From the NCBI GenBank assembly GCA_964370735.1, contig CAYJLC010000011.1:1-49577 (forward strand): 49,577 nt of DNA, read 5' to 3'. This document shows, in pieces, positions 34,699 to 43,900 of the stretch (its first letter is position 1; every line of letters begins with the position of its first letter). Source of the stretch: CAYJLC01 sp964370735 (GTDB lineage: Bacteria > Bacillota > Clostridia > Oscillospirales > Butyricicoccaceae). A program made the translations under genes and the position numbers. Under the pieces are notes generated by a model that was not told where the DNA came from, did no database searches, and was given only the letters and a program-made list of their open reading frames with translations.

Positions 34699-37638
34699 TT
34701 ATTTTACTGGGTTAAATCTTAGATTTAAACTATAATCATTAAGCTTTGTTTTATTTCTAAAAATTTGTTCTTGTCCACAGCTATTTGTGCCAACACCTGA
34801 ATGTTTCATATCGATGTTAACAAAATACATATCACTTTTCTCGATTTCACCGATATGCTTTGCTTTGTCAAGTGATTTCACATCATAATCATGGTAAGTA
34901 AAGCCAATTTCATTTTGCGATGAAATGTGCATTTTTACATCATCATTACCAAAGGACAACCATTTTACGCCAGTTCTAAGTCCATTTTCTTGAGGCATAG
35001 CATATTCTTCGTGCATTTCATCAGCATTTTTGTGATATACACCCATAAAAACGTGAGAATTAACATCTGAATAGCTTTCGTCAGGACCTAAACCGTACCA
35101 AGAAACCTTATCGAAGTTTTTGTTAGTAGCAAATGAGATACCAATTCTAGGAATAAATTCAGGTGCAAAAGTTGACATTTTAAAGCCTTTTGCTTTTAAA
35201 TCTAAGTTTAAAATACCATTTGCATAAATATCATACACATATTCGCATTTAAAACCGAAAGTTTGGCTTAAATAAGAGAAATGAGTGTTGATTTTCACAG
35301 AAACCTTGTCTGTTTCTTCTGAAATTTCGATGCTCTCAAGTTGCTCCATTTGAGCAAATAAGAAGTATTTATTGTCCCAATCTACAATTTTATACATATC
35401 ATTGTCGATTGTAGCGCGTAAAGTGTTTAATTTTAATGGATTTTCAACGAAATCAACACCTTTTACTGAATATTTAGTAAGGTGACCTTTTACTTTATCA
35501 AATGCAACGAAAATATCATCGTTTGACACTTCGATAATTGAATTTGTTTGAGAAACTGTTAAATTATTAAATATCTCAACAATTTGTATAGGAATTTCCT
35601 TGGAAATATTTAGTTTGTGTTGGAAAGTTGCGATGCTGTGATTTTTTTCAGCATACATACAATCCTCTTTTAGAGTTACATCGAAGTCAATATAATAATC
35701 AGCATTTTCTGTATTTTTTAGCTCGAAATCAACGTATAGTAAAGCTTTTTCACCTTGCGCAGTATCAATATTTGAAATCTCTCCTACAAAATCGCAAACT
35801 TCATTATGCCATACTTTGTAAGTTATTTTTAAATGGCTTAAATCAATAAAATCATATAAATTTTCAACTTCATAAGCTTTATCACTGATTTTTGATAGTT
35901 TTACAGGTGAAATTACTTGTTTGAATGATTTTAATCCCGAAGAAATAGTTCTCATCGGAGTTAAAAGCCCATCCATGCAGAAGTTCGAGTTATTTGGTTT
36001 GTCGCCATAATCTCCACCGTAGAAATAAGTGATTTCGCCATTTTTATCTATGGTTTCTATTCCGTGGTCATACCATTCCCAGATAAATCCACCTTGTAAA
36101 CGCTTATATTTTCTGAAAATTTCTTGATATTCGGCTAAATTTCCAGGCCCATTGCCCATTGCGTGAGCATATTCGCAAATTATATGTGGTTTTCCGTGAG
36201 CGTCGTTTCCTTCGCCAATTTCAATCATTCTATCAAGTCGAGAGTACATAGTTGAATAAACATCTGAAATGTCAGCATTTCTGTCGCCTTCGTAGTGCAC
36301 AAGTCTGCTTAGGTCGATTTCTTTGATTTTTTTAACGCTAGTCGTGAAGTTTTCGCCCCTTTCGGCTTCATTTCCTAGCGACCACATGATAATCGAAGGG
36401 TGATTGAAGTGCGATTTCACCATTCTTGTAATTCTATCAACATAAGCATCTTCCCAAGATTTTTCATTATTAAGCCATGTGTAGCACTCAGCCCACTCGA
36501 AACCATGAGTTTCCATATCTGCCTCGTCGATAACATATAGACCATATTTGTTGCAAAGTTCGTAGAAATAATCCATTTTAGGATAATGCGCGCATCTGAT
36601 AGCGTTAATGTTATGTTTTTTCATAATAATGATATCTGCTTCAACGCTTGCAGGGTCGACTGTATTTCCTGTTTTTGGTGAGAAATCGTGCATATTTACA
36701 CCATTAATCATGATAACTTTACCATTTACAGTGAAATTTCCGTCGATTATTTCAACTTTTCTGAAACCAACTGTCGTAGACACTTCGTCAACTACACTTC
36801 CGTTTACAACATATTTCACAATTAATGTATATATATTTGGCGTTTCAGCAGTCCAAGTTTTAACTTTCTGAGCATTGACTTCGAAGTCAAATTCAAGGCT
36901 TTCACCCGATAAAATTTCGCTTGTTCCATCTAGTAAAACATAAGAAATTTTTGCATTTTTACTCAGTGCATCGACAGATACTTTAAGTGTACCATTTTTA
37001 TAAGTTTCGTCTAAATCTGGTGTTACTAATAGATTGTTTATCGAACTTTTTGGTTCTGTAAGTAAGGAAACATCTCTGGAAATACCACTAAACCACCACA
37101 TATCTTGACACTCGAGGTAAGTTCCGTCAGACCATTTATACACTCTAACTGTGATTTGGTTTTCGCCTTTTTGAACAAAGTCAGTAATATCAAATTCACT
37201 ATGAAGTCGGCTAACTTTGCTAAAACCTGCGTGTTTTCCGTTGATATATACGTCGTAAGCGCTATTTACACCGTCGAAACGAAGGATTTGCTTACTTTCT
37301 GTGTCGTTTACGATGAAATTTCTTCTGTAAATCCCTGTTGGGTTTTCGGATGACACAAACGGAGGATTTATTGGGAACAAATACCACACATCTGTGTAGT
37401 GCATTTTGCCATAGCCTTGCATTTCTATGCAAGATGGAACTGGTATGTTGTCCCAATTTTCATCGTTAAAATCGATATTTTCAAACCCCTCAGGCGAGTA
37501 TTCTGGTGCATCTAAAAATAAGAATTTCCAGTCGCCATTAAGAGAAGTCGAGTTGTTTTTGCGATAGAAATTTGCACGAGTTTCGCGACGATTTATATGA
37601 AGGAGCGTTTCATCTTCCCATCTTTTTTTAATTCGCAT
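34699..37638 (-). CDS. GH2 beta-galactosidase (LacZ-like, cytoplasmic)
   Basis: The 979-residue protein has the LacZ layout: a start with DETLLHINRRETRANFY, the GH2 sugar-binding domain (NPTGIYRRNF; DMWWFSGISRDV), the catalytic TIM barrel with acid/base E424 (SLGNEAERG) and nucleophile E489 (IICEYAHAMGNGPGNL), and the beta-galactosidase small chain at the C-terminus (WYGLGPDESYSDV). No signal peptide is present, so it acts on imported oligosaccharide. The segment normally reading GVNRHEHHP is GVNMHDFSP here (M316, F319), so the conserved arginine and one histidine are replaced; specificity may differ from lactose. It follows pgmB by 10 bases with a GGAGGG site. Confidence 0.9.
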   Translation of the reverse strand: MRIKKRWEDETLLHINRRETRANFYRKNNSTSLNGDWKFLFLDAPEYSPEGFENIDFNDENWDNIPVPSCIEMQGYGKMHYTDVWYLFPINPPFVSSENPTGIYRRNFIVNDTESKQILRFDGVNSAYDVYINGKHAGFSKVSRLHSEFDITDFVQKGENQITVRVYKWSDGTYLECQDMWWFSGISRDVSLLTEPKSSINNLLVTPDLDETYKNGTLKVSVDALSKNAKISYVLLDGTSEILSGESLEFDFEVNAQKVKTWTAETPNIYTLIVKYVVNGSVVDEVSTTVGFRKVEIIDGNFTVNGKVIMINGVNMHDFSPKTGNTVDPASVEADIIIMKKHNINAIRCAHYPKMDYFYELCNKYGLYVIDEADMETHGFEWAECYTWLNNEKSWEDAYVDRITRMVKSHFNHPSIIMWSLGNEAERGENFTTSVKKIKEIDLSRLVHYEGDRNADISDVYSTMYSRLDRMIEIGEGNDAHGKPHIICEYAHAMGNGPGNLAEYQEIFRKYKRLQGGFIWEWYDHGIETIDKNGEITYFYGGDYGDKPNNSNFCMDGLLTPMRTISSGLKSFKQVISPVKLSKISDKAYEVENLYDFIDLSHLKITYKVWHNEVCDFVGEISNIDTAQGEKALLYVDFELKNTENADYYIDFDVTLKEDCMYAEKNHSIATFQHKLNISKEIPIQIVEIFNNLTVSQTNSIIEVSNDDIFVAFDKVKGHLTKYSVKGVDFVENPLKLNTLRATIDNDMYKIVDWDNKYFLFAQMEQLESIEISEETDKVSVKINTHFSYLSQTFGFKCEYVYDIYANGILNLDLKAKGFKMSTFAPEFIPRIGISFATNKNFDKVSWYGLGPDESYSDVNSHVFMGVYHKNADEMHEEYAMPQENGLRTGVKWLSFGNDDVKMHISSQNEIGFTYHDYDVKSLDKAKHIGEIEKSDMYFVNIDMKHSGVGTNSCGQEQIFRNKTKLNDYSLNLRFNPVK

Positions 37639-37648
37639 TTTGCCCTCC

Positions 37649-38284
37649 TTAAATGATTTTTAATAAATCGGAAAAAGTATGTAAATTTGTAGTTGCAATA
37701 TTCGCATTAGTCGCATCACCGATAGCAGCCGAGTCCATTTTTGCAGCAATCGCAGCTTCAACACCGGCCACAGCATCTTCAACAACTAAGCAATATTCAG
37801 CCTGCTCGTGTATCATCTCGGCAGCTTTGATGAATACTTCTGGGTCTGGTTTTGAATTTGTGATGTTATTTCCGTCAGAAATAGCTTTAAAAAGTTCAGT
37901 AATTCCTAATTTCCCTAAAATAAATCTAGCATTTTTGCTCGAAGAACCGATAGCAAGAGTTAAACCTTTTTCGCGAAGAGTATTAAGAGTATCAACAACT
38001 TCTTTGGTAACATCTTTTTCGGTCATTTCTTCTAAATATTCTTTATAATAGTTGTTTTTTATCTCAAGCCATTCGTTTTTTTGCTCAGAAGTAAGCGTTC
38101 CGTCGTATTTTTCAAGAATAATTTCAAAACTTTCTGCTCGGCTGACACCTCTTAGGCGATTATTTATTTCTCGGTCGAAATATATACCGATTTCGTCGGA
38201 AATCTTTTTCCAAGCCTTGTAATGATATTCGTCTGTATGGCAAATAACACCATCTAAATCAAAAATTATTGCTTTATATTTCAT
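37649..38284 (-). CDS. pgmB: Beta-phosphoglucomutase
   Basis: PgmB converts beta-D-glucose 1-phosphate to glucose 6-phosphate. The 211-residue HAD protein begins with AIIFDLDGVICHTDEYH (nucleophile D9, acid/base D11) and has the beta-PGM-specific cap motif NNRLRGVSRAESFEIIL. The later HAD motifs IGSSSKNA and SKPDPEVF with VVEDAVAGVEAAIAA follow. It is flanked by a GH65 phosphorylase, which makes its substrate, and a GH2 enzyme, all in one operon with gaps of 9-10 bases. Confidence 0.95.
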   Translation of the reverse strand: MKYKAIIFDLDGVICHTDEYHYKAWKKISDEIGIYFDREINNRLRGVSRAESFEIILEKYDGTLTSEQKNEWLEIKNNYYKEYLEEMTEKDVTKEVVDTLNTLREKGLTLAIGSSSKNARFILGKLGITELFKAISDGNNITNSKPDPEVFIKAAEMIHEQAEYCLVVEDAVAGVEAAIAAKMDSAAIGDATNANIATTNLHTFSDLLKII

Positions 38285-38293
38285 TTTATTCCT

Positions 38294-40552
38294 CTATATT
38301 TCTTTGATTATTGCTTCGTTTTCACCGTTTATGTCGATATTATAGGTTTTTCCACGAACATCTAGTTTGAACGATAAATTTTTCCATTCTTTTGGTAAAT
38401 TCGGTTTCACAGTGAAAGTTCCGTCTTCTAAAATATTCACACCAGCAAAACCGAACACTACTGTTTGCCATACACCACCAGCATTCGCAGCGTGTATACC
38501 TTCACGAGTATTTTTTTGTAAATCGATTAAATCAATGAACGCTGCACGTCTTAAATAACGATATGCTTTACTAGAATCGCCAACTTTAAGCCCCATAACT
38601 GAGTAAACGCTTGGGCTTAATGACGAGCCATGTAATGCACGTTTTTCGTAGTAATGATAATTTTTTTCTGTCGTTTCTTTGTCGAACTTTTCGCCTAAAA
38701 GATGCATAAGCATTACAACATCGGCTTGTTTTATTACTTGCGTTTCGGCTCTTTTTACTTCTGATAAAATTTTTGGTCTTTTCGGCCAATCATTTTCATC
38801 ATATTCTTCGATAGTCACGTCAAGTAAATCGAAATAGCCTTCAAATTGTTCTAAAATGCCATCTTCATTCGCTGTCGGAAGGTAAATCTTATCAGCGATA
38901 TTATCCCAAGATTCGATTTCTTCGTGTGTAAAGTTAATTTTTGTTTTTAGCGAGTTATAAACGTCATTATGGTCATTTTCAAGCTCAGAAAGAAGGTTTA
39001 TAACGTATTTAATATTCCATTTTGCAAGATAATTTGTATATAAATTGTTGTTTACTGGTTCGTGCCATTCGTCAGGACCAGTTACATTTGTTATTTCATA
39101 TCTATCATTTTCAGCGTTCCATTCGCATCTGCTAGCCCAAAAACGAGCAGTTTCTGCTAAGATTTCTAAGCCTTTTTCGTGTAGGAATTCGGTGTCACCA
39201 GTGATTTTTACATAGTTGTAAACACCAAATGCAACAGCGCTTGTTACGTGATGCTCATATTCGGCAACGTGGCAACGATAGCAACTACCATCTGGAAGAA
39301 TAGTCCAGTCTGGGCATTGTTCTGTGCCGTCATCCGCCGATTCCCAAGGGAATTTTGCACCTTTGTAGCCGTTTTCTCTTGCATTATCTCTTGCAGCATC
39401 TAGTAAATTGAAACGATAGCTTTCAAGATTTCTTGCAGTTTTTGGGAAAACACACGCAAAGAATGGCATCATAAATAATTCTGTATCCCAGAATGCGTGA
39501 CCACCATATTCTTCACCACTAAGTAGCTTTGCGCCTAAGTTTACGCGTTCGTCATTTTCGTTTGCAGTGCTCATTAAATGATAAATATTAAAGCGAATAG
39601 CTTTGTTTAAGTCGTCATCGCCAGTGATTTGTATGTCGGCTTTGTCCCACATTTTAGCGTAGACTTCTTTGTGTTTGTCTAATTCTTCTTGGAAACCGTC
39701 TGCAATAAAATTCTCGATTTCATCACAAACTTTTTGTTTGATTTGTTCTCTAGGAACTTCTCTTTCGCTGTAAATTGAAACATATTTGATGATTTCAACA
39801 GTTTCGCCTTCGCAAATATCGCAATCTAAAAATTCAATTGCAGTTTCGCCATACGCTCCAAAAGTTCTAACTTTTACGATATCTTCGTCGTTTTTCATAA
39901 CTTTAACATACGAACCAGTACCAACGTGAAGAGCTCTATCTCTTGTGGTAACTTCAACATAAGCACCGTTTTCTGAAAGTTTTGAATTATCGACAAGCTT
40001 TGTGTGTTTCACTTTAAATCTAGGTGCGTCTAGGAAGTTTACAGTAGCACCGTCGATTATATTTTGGATTTCTAAAATTCCACTGTAATTTAATGGTGTA
40101 ACATAGAAACGGATACCCATTCTATGAACATTATTTCGGCTAACGAAACGCTCGCATTCGATTTTTGTTTTTCTGCCACTATTGTCAGTGGTAATCATTT
40201 TTCTGAATAAAATCGAATTTTTCATATCTAGAACTCTAGAAAATCCTTCAATTTCTAAGTCTTCTATGCCGATTACATCTTTTTCGATATTAAGTTTAAG
40301 CCCTAACCAGTTAGGTAGGTTTGCAAGCTCTCTCATAAATGTTTCGGATTTATCAAAAACTCCGTTTATGAAATTGCAAGGAAGACTAGACTTTGTGCCT
40401 TCTTCAAAAGCTCCTCTAACACCTAAATATCCGTTTGATAATGCAAAAAGGCTTTCGTTAGACAGGTTTTTTTCGCTTTCATATTTATCGTGAACGATTA
40501 AAAAATCGTCAGTTCCTATGTTTTTTGTGTTTGTAAAAATATCTTTTATCAT
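38294..40552 (-). CDS. GH65 family glycoside phosphorylase (maltose/kojibiose phosphorylase type)
   Basis: GH65 phosphorylases cleave alpha-linked glucosides with phosphate, releasing beta-glucose 1-phosphate. The 752-residue protein shows LFALSNGYLGVRGAFEEG at the N-terminal sandwich, GGHAFWDTELFMMPFF at the start of the helical barrel, the general acid E495 in NVTGPDEWHEPVNNN, and KQADVVMLMHLLGEKF, all family hallmarks. The linkage specificity (maltose, kojibiose, nigerose, trehalose) cannot be read from these motifs. pgmB next door is the standard partner. It follows the ABC permeases by 13 bases. Confidence 0.92.
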   Translation of the reverse strand: MIKDIFTNTKNIGTDDFLIVHDKYESEKNLSNESLFALSNGYLGVRGAFEEGTKSSLPCNFINGVFDKSETFMRELANLPNWLGLKLNIEKDVIGIEDLEIEGFSRVLDMKNSILFRKMITTDNSGRKTKIECERFVSRNNVHRMGIRFYVTPLNYSGILEIQNIIDGATVNFLDAPRFKVKHTKLVDNSKLSENGAYVEVTTRDRALHVGTGSYVKVMKNDEDIVKVRTFGAYGETAIEFLDCDICEGETVEIIKYVSIYSEREVPREQIKQKVCDEIENFIADGFQEELDKHKEVYAKMWDKADIQITGDDDLNKAIRFNIYHLMSTANENDERVNLGAKLLSGEEYGGHAFWDTELFMMPFFACVFPKTARNLESYRFNLLDAARDNARENGYKGAKFPWESADDGTEQCPDWTILPDGSCYRCHVAEYEHHVTSAVAFGVYNYVKITGDTEFLHEKGLEILAETARFWASRCEWNAENDRYEITNVTGPDEWHEPVNNNLYTNYLAKWNIKYVINLLSELENDHNDVYNSLKTKINFTHEEIESWDNIADKIYLPTANEDGILEQFEGYFDLLDVTIEEYDENDWPKRPKILSEVKRAETQVIKQADVVMLMHLLGEKFDKETTEKNYHYYEKRALHGSSLSPSVYSVMGLKVGDSSKAYRYLRRAAFIDLIDLQKNTREGIHAANAGGVWQTVVFGFAGVNILEDGTFTVKPNLPKEWKNLSFKLDVRGKTYNIDINGENEAIIKEI

Positions 40553-40565
40553 TTATTTTCCCTCT

Positions 40566-41387
40566 TTATTTAATTGCGCCACTTGTTCCTTCAACGATAT
40601 GTTTTTGTGCCATAAAGAACACAACAATCGGAGGAATAATCATAATTACAGTAATACAAAGCATTGGAATTATTTGCGTTGCGTGAACTCCTTTAAACGA
40701 AGCAAGTCCTAAAGCTAATGTGTATTTGCTTCTGTCTTGTAAGAAGATAAGTGGACCTAAGTAGTCGTTCCAAACTGATAAGAAGTTGAAAACTGCGATT
40801 AAAATTAAAGGAGCTTTCATTATTGGCATAAAAATTCTTGAATAAATTTGGAATTGGTTTGCACCATCGATAAGCGCTGCCTCTTCTAAGTCTTTTGGTA
40901 CACCCATTAAAAATTGACGTAATAAGAAGATATAATAAGCAGTACCGAAAAATGCAGGCACGATTAATGGTTTTAAGGTGTTAATCCAATCGAACATATT
41001 GAACATCATATATTTTGGAATCATTGTAACGTCCCAAGGAATCATCATTGTTGAAAGTAAAATCATAAATAATAAGTTTTTGCCTTTAAAATCAAATCTT
41101 GCGAAACCATAAGCTACAAGAGAACATGAAATAACTTGTCCGATAGTTGTTAAAACAGATACTAAAACGGAGTTCCAAAGGTATACATCAAATGGTTGAG
41201 CGTTCCAGGCATCTATATAGTTGTGGAAGTTCCAAACTTCTGGGAAGAACGATGGAGGATATGCGATAGCTTCTGTTTCTGTTTTGAATGTTGAAAAGAA
41301 CATATATAGAAACGGCATTGTAAAGTATAATGCAAATAGAGTTAAAACTACATATAAAATAACCTTTGTGACTTTATTCATTTTCAT
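40566..41387 (-). CDS. Carbohydrate ABC transporter permease (MalG/CUT1 type)
   Basis: The 273-residue protein has six predicted helices and the cytoplasmic EAA loop EEAALIDGANQFQIYSRIFMP that contacts the ATPase. It ends with HIVEGTSGAIK, the typical MalG-type C-terminus. It starts 1 base after the stop of the partner permease and is the inner-membrane half of the sugar importer. Confidence 0.93.
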   Translation of the reverse strand: MKMNKVTKVILYVVLTLFALYFTMPFLYMFFSTFKTETEAIAYPPSFFPEVWNFHNYIDAWNAQPFDVYLWNSVLVSVLTTIGQVISCSLVAYGFARFDFKGKNLLFMILLSTMMIPWDVTMIPKYMMFNMFDWINTLKPLIVPAFFGTAYYIFLLRQFLMGVPKDLEEAALIDGANQFQIYSRIFMPIMKAPLILIAVFNFLSVWNDYLGPLIFLQDRSKYTLALGLASFKGVHATQIIPMLCITVIMIIPPIVVFFMAQKHIVEGTSGAIK

Positions 41388-41388
41388 A

Positions 41389-42300
41389 TTATTTGCCCCC
41401 TTTTTTTGACTTTTTAGCTTTTCTAGAATTTGCTTCGTAGAAAACCCAAGTTGAAGAAGATTTGAATACTAAAGTTGTTAGAGCTAGGATAATGATGAAC
41501 ATAACCCATGCATTGGCACTTGCATATCCTAAATCTTGGTGTTTAAATGCGTTGTTGTATGTATATAGTCCGTAGAAATAAGTCGAATTTAATGGTCCGC
41601 CTCCAGTAAGTAGCATTACTAATGCTAGTTGTTGGAAAGCGCCGATGATTGAAGTGATAAGATTGAATAAAATTGTAGGTGTGATGATTGGGATTGTGAT
41701 ATTAAAGAATTGACGCCATACGCCAGCGCCATCGATACAAGCAGCTTCGTATAAGTCTTTTGGAATTCCTTTGATATTTGTGTAGAAAATAAGCATCATT
41801 GAACCTACGCCGAATGCACTAACTAAAATTACTGCAAATAATGCCCAGGCAGGGTCTACAAGCCAGTTTGGTCCTTCGATTCCGATTAGAGATAATAAGT
41901 AGTTTAAAGCACCGTAGTCGCCGTTTAAAATCCAGCTCCATAAAATAGAAACTGCAACCCCAGAAACAACTGTTGGTAAGTAGAAAATTGTACGATAAAT
42001 TTTAACGCCTTTTAGTGGTTGTGTAATTAGCATTGCTAGAAACAAAGCTATTATTATATTAAGTGGTACGAAAATTGCAGCATATTTTAGCGAAATACCT
42101 AGAGATTCATAGAATTGTTTGTCATCTGTGAACATTTCAATATAGTTGCCAAAACCTAAAAACTCTGGTGTGCCAGTTATTGACCAATCATAAAAACTCA
42201 TTATAAGTGATAGGATTAGTGGACCTAGAGTAAATACTAACGCACCAATAATCCATGGTGTAATAAAAAGATATGGTGCGATTTGTATACGTTTTTTCAT
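41389..42300 (-). CDS. Carbohydrate ABC transporter permease (MalF/CUT1 type)
   Basis: The 303-residue permease has six helices after a basic start (MKKRIQIAPYLFITPWIIG) and the EAA loop YEAACIDGAGVWRQFFNIT. It pairs with the downstream MalG-type permease. No ATPase gene is found in the operon, so a general MsmK-type ATPase elsewhere in the genome probably energises it. Confidence 0.93.
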   Translation of the reverse strand: MKKRIQIAPYLFITPWIIGALVFTLGPLILSLIMSFYDWSITGTPEFLGFGNYIEMFTDDKQFYESLGISLKYAAIFVPLNIIIALFLAMLITQPLKGVKIYRTIFYLPTVVSGVAVSILWSWILNGDYGALNYLLSLIGIEGPNWLVDPAWALFAVILVSAFGVGSMMLIFYTNIKGIPKDLYEAACIDGAGVWRQFFNITIPIITPTILFNLITSIIGAFQQLALVMLLTGGGPLNSTYFYGLYTYNNAFKHQDLGYASANAWVMFIIILALTTLVFKSSSTWVFYEANSRKAKKSKKGGK

Positions 42301-42320
42301 AATAATACCTTCCTTTTTAG

Positions 42321-42351
42321 CAAAGGCTAAAGCTAGGAGCCTTAGCCTTTG
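42321..42351 (-). other. Intercistronic hairpin after the binding-protein gene
   Basis: The arms CAAAGGCTAA (42321-42330) and TTAGCCTTTG (42342-42351) form a 10-pair stem, with no T-run after it on the minus strand. Such hairpins commonly protect the upstream mRNA and favour more binding protein than permease. Confidence 0.7.
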
Positions 42352-42359
42352 TTTTTTCT

Positions 42360-43586
42360 TTATTTTAATTCTTCAACAGATTCGTTAACAACTAATGTAG
42401 GGTCTTCTAAAGTACTTGGGTTGTAAATTCTTTCGAATGCATATTTAAGTTCTTCTTCGATATCAGTCCATTCTTCTGGAGCGATGTTACTTGTTGGAAC
42501 ATAACCTGAGCTTTGTTCTAGCATTGCGTAGAAAGATTCGTATTGAGGGTCAGTTAATACACCGTGTTCTTCTGCTACTGATTTTAGTGGAGGAAGTTCG
42601 TAGTCTAAACGCTCAACGTTTAATTCTTCACTTGTCCAATATTTAATGAATTCCCAAGCAGCGTCTTTGTTTTCAGAAGTAGCTGACATAGAAACACCAG
42701 AAGTAGAAACAACGCTTGCAGAAGGTTTATCTCCGAACATTGGAACTTTTTCAAGTCCGAAATCTAAACCAGCTTCTGTTGCAGAACCTAATGCCCAAGA
42801 TGCGTTTACATACATAGCAGTAGAACCCGCAGAAAATTCAGTATATCCAGAACCAGAAGTTCCGATTGCATAACCGTCTAATGTCATATCTTGGAATAAT
42901 TCTAAAACTTCGATTGATGCGTCAGAATTAAGATATCCGTCTAAATTTCCAGCTTCATCTACATAAGATGTGCCATTACTCCACATGAACATTTCAAAGT
43001 CGTAAACATAAGGAACCATTTTGTAAGAGAAACCAGTAACGCCTTCTACGTTTTCAGTGATAGTTTTAGAAGCGGCAGCAACATCGTCCCAAGTCCATTC
43101 AGCAGTTGGATAGTCAATGCCAGCAGCATCGAAATGAGCTTTATTGTAATATAATACTTGAGTTGAGAAACCAACAGGAACACCATAAGTTGCACCTTCG
43201 AATGAGTTATATTCTAAAACTGCTTCGAAGAAATTATCTTTGTACTCAGCACCTTCGCTTTCTATGTAAGAATCAAGTGGTTCAAGACCTCCGTGGTATG
43301 CAGGGTAGTTCCACATGTACATAACATCAGGAGCATCGCCAGCACCCATGCTAGCATTTATTTTAGTATCATATTCTGAACCATAAGCTTCAAGAGTAAC
43401 TAAGATTTCGTCTTGGCTTTCGTTAAATCTGTCAACTAGAGCTTGTTGTTCGTCTAAATTGTCAGCAGAGTCCCATGTTGAAAAACGAATTTGTGTTTTA
43501 GAGCTGTCCTCTCCGCTTTGACACCCAGTTGCAAGTAACATGCTAGTAGCTAAAAGTGCAGATATTAAAATTTTTGACTTTTTCAT
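42360..43586 (-). CDS. Extracellular sugar-binding lipoprotein of an ABC importer
   Basis: The 408-residue protein has a lipoprotein signal with lipobox LATGC (C22) and the family 1 solute-binding pattern, including TQIRFSTWDSADNLDEQQALVDRFNES and GDAPDVMYMWNYPAYHGG. The lipid anchor holds it on the outside of the membrane, where it hands oligosaccharides to the two permeases downstream. It is first in a six-gene operon with a TTGACT/TAAGAT promoter and operator-like sites. Confidence 0.93.
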   Translation of the reverse strand: MKKSKILISALLATSMLLATGCQSGEDSSKTQIRFSTWDSADNLDEQQALVDRFNESQDEILVTLEAYGSEYDTKINASMGAGDAPDVMYMWNYPAYHGGLEPLDSYIESEGAEYKDNFFEAVLEYNSFEGATYGVPVGFSTQVLYYNKAHFDAAGIDYPTAEWTWDDVAAASKTITENVEGVTGFSYKMVPYVYDFEMFMWSNGTSYVDEAGNLDGYLNSDASIEVLELFQDMTLDGYAIGTSGSGYTEFSAGSTAMYVNASWALGSATEAGLDFGLEKVPMFGDKPSASVVSTSGVSMSATSENKDAAWEFIKYWTSEELNVERLDYELPPLKSVAEEHGVLTDPQYESFYAMLEQSSGYVPTSNIAPEEWTDIEEELKYAFERIYNPSTLEDPTLVVNESVEELK

Positions 43587-43628
43587 TTTGTAATCCTCCG
43601 AAAATAAAATTTGTTTTGTTGTGTCTTT

Positions 43629-43657
43629 ATCTTAACATGAATTTAGTAAAAAGTCAA
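43629..43657 (-). promoter_or_regulatory. Promoter of the ABC-GH65-pgmB-GH2 operon
   Basis: On the minus strand there is a -35 box TTGACT (43652-43657), a 17-base spacer and a -10 box TAAGAT (43629-43634). Confidence 0.8.
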
Positions 43658-43667
43658 TGTTTTACTA
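43641..43667. promoter_or_regulatory. Pair of candidate LacI operators at the sugar operon promoter
   Basis: ATTTAGTAAAA (43641-43651) fills the spacer between the -35 and -10 boxes, and TTTTACTA (43660-43667) lies just upstream of the -35 box. This is the usual geometry for repression. Confidence 0.6.
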
Positions 43668-43786
43668 GGTGAATTTTTTAATTCTACTAATTCGACAAAA
43701 ACCACAAAAGAATTTTAGTTATATCTAACAAATACAAAAAAAGCTAATTTAATTGTTATTTTTTTGTATTATTATCTAAAATACAC

Positions 43787-43815
43787 TTGACATTTATTCT
43801 ATATCCTTATATAAT
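43787..43815 (+). promoter_or_regulatory. Consensus promoter of the sulfatase gene
   Basis: A perfect -35 box TTGACA (43787-43792), a 17-base spacer and a perfect -10 box TATAAT (43810-43815). A TTTTACTAA element (43879-43887) in the leader overlaps the ribosome site region. Confidence 0.85.
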
Positions 43816-43900
43816 ACAATAAAAGATACTAAAGAGATACTATGAAAACACAAATTTATCACTAATAAAAAAACTAAATTTTACTAAGGAGAAACACAGG

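Larger units (their letters stand above)
43587..43900. other. Divergent promoter region between the sugar operon and the sulfatase gene
   Basis: No gene is seen in these 314 bases. They contain the minus-strand promoter of the ABC operon, the plus-strand consensus promoter of the sulfatase and three copies of the TTTTAGTAAAA-like element, so the two units are probably co-regulated. Confidence 0.75.

Noticed and set aside
38294..40552. GH65 enzyme as a laminaribiose phosphorylase linked to the glucanases
   Set aside because: Known laminaribiose phosphorylases belong to GH94, and GH65 enzymes act on alpha-linked glucosides. A direct metabolic link to the beta-1,3-glucan operon is therefore not supported.
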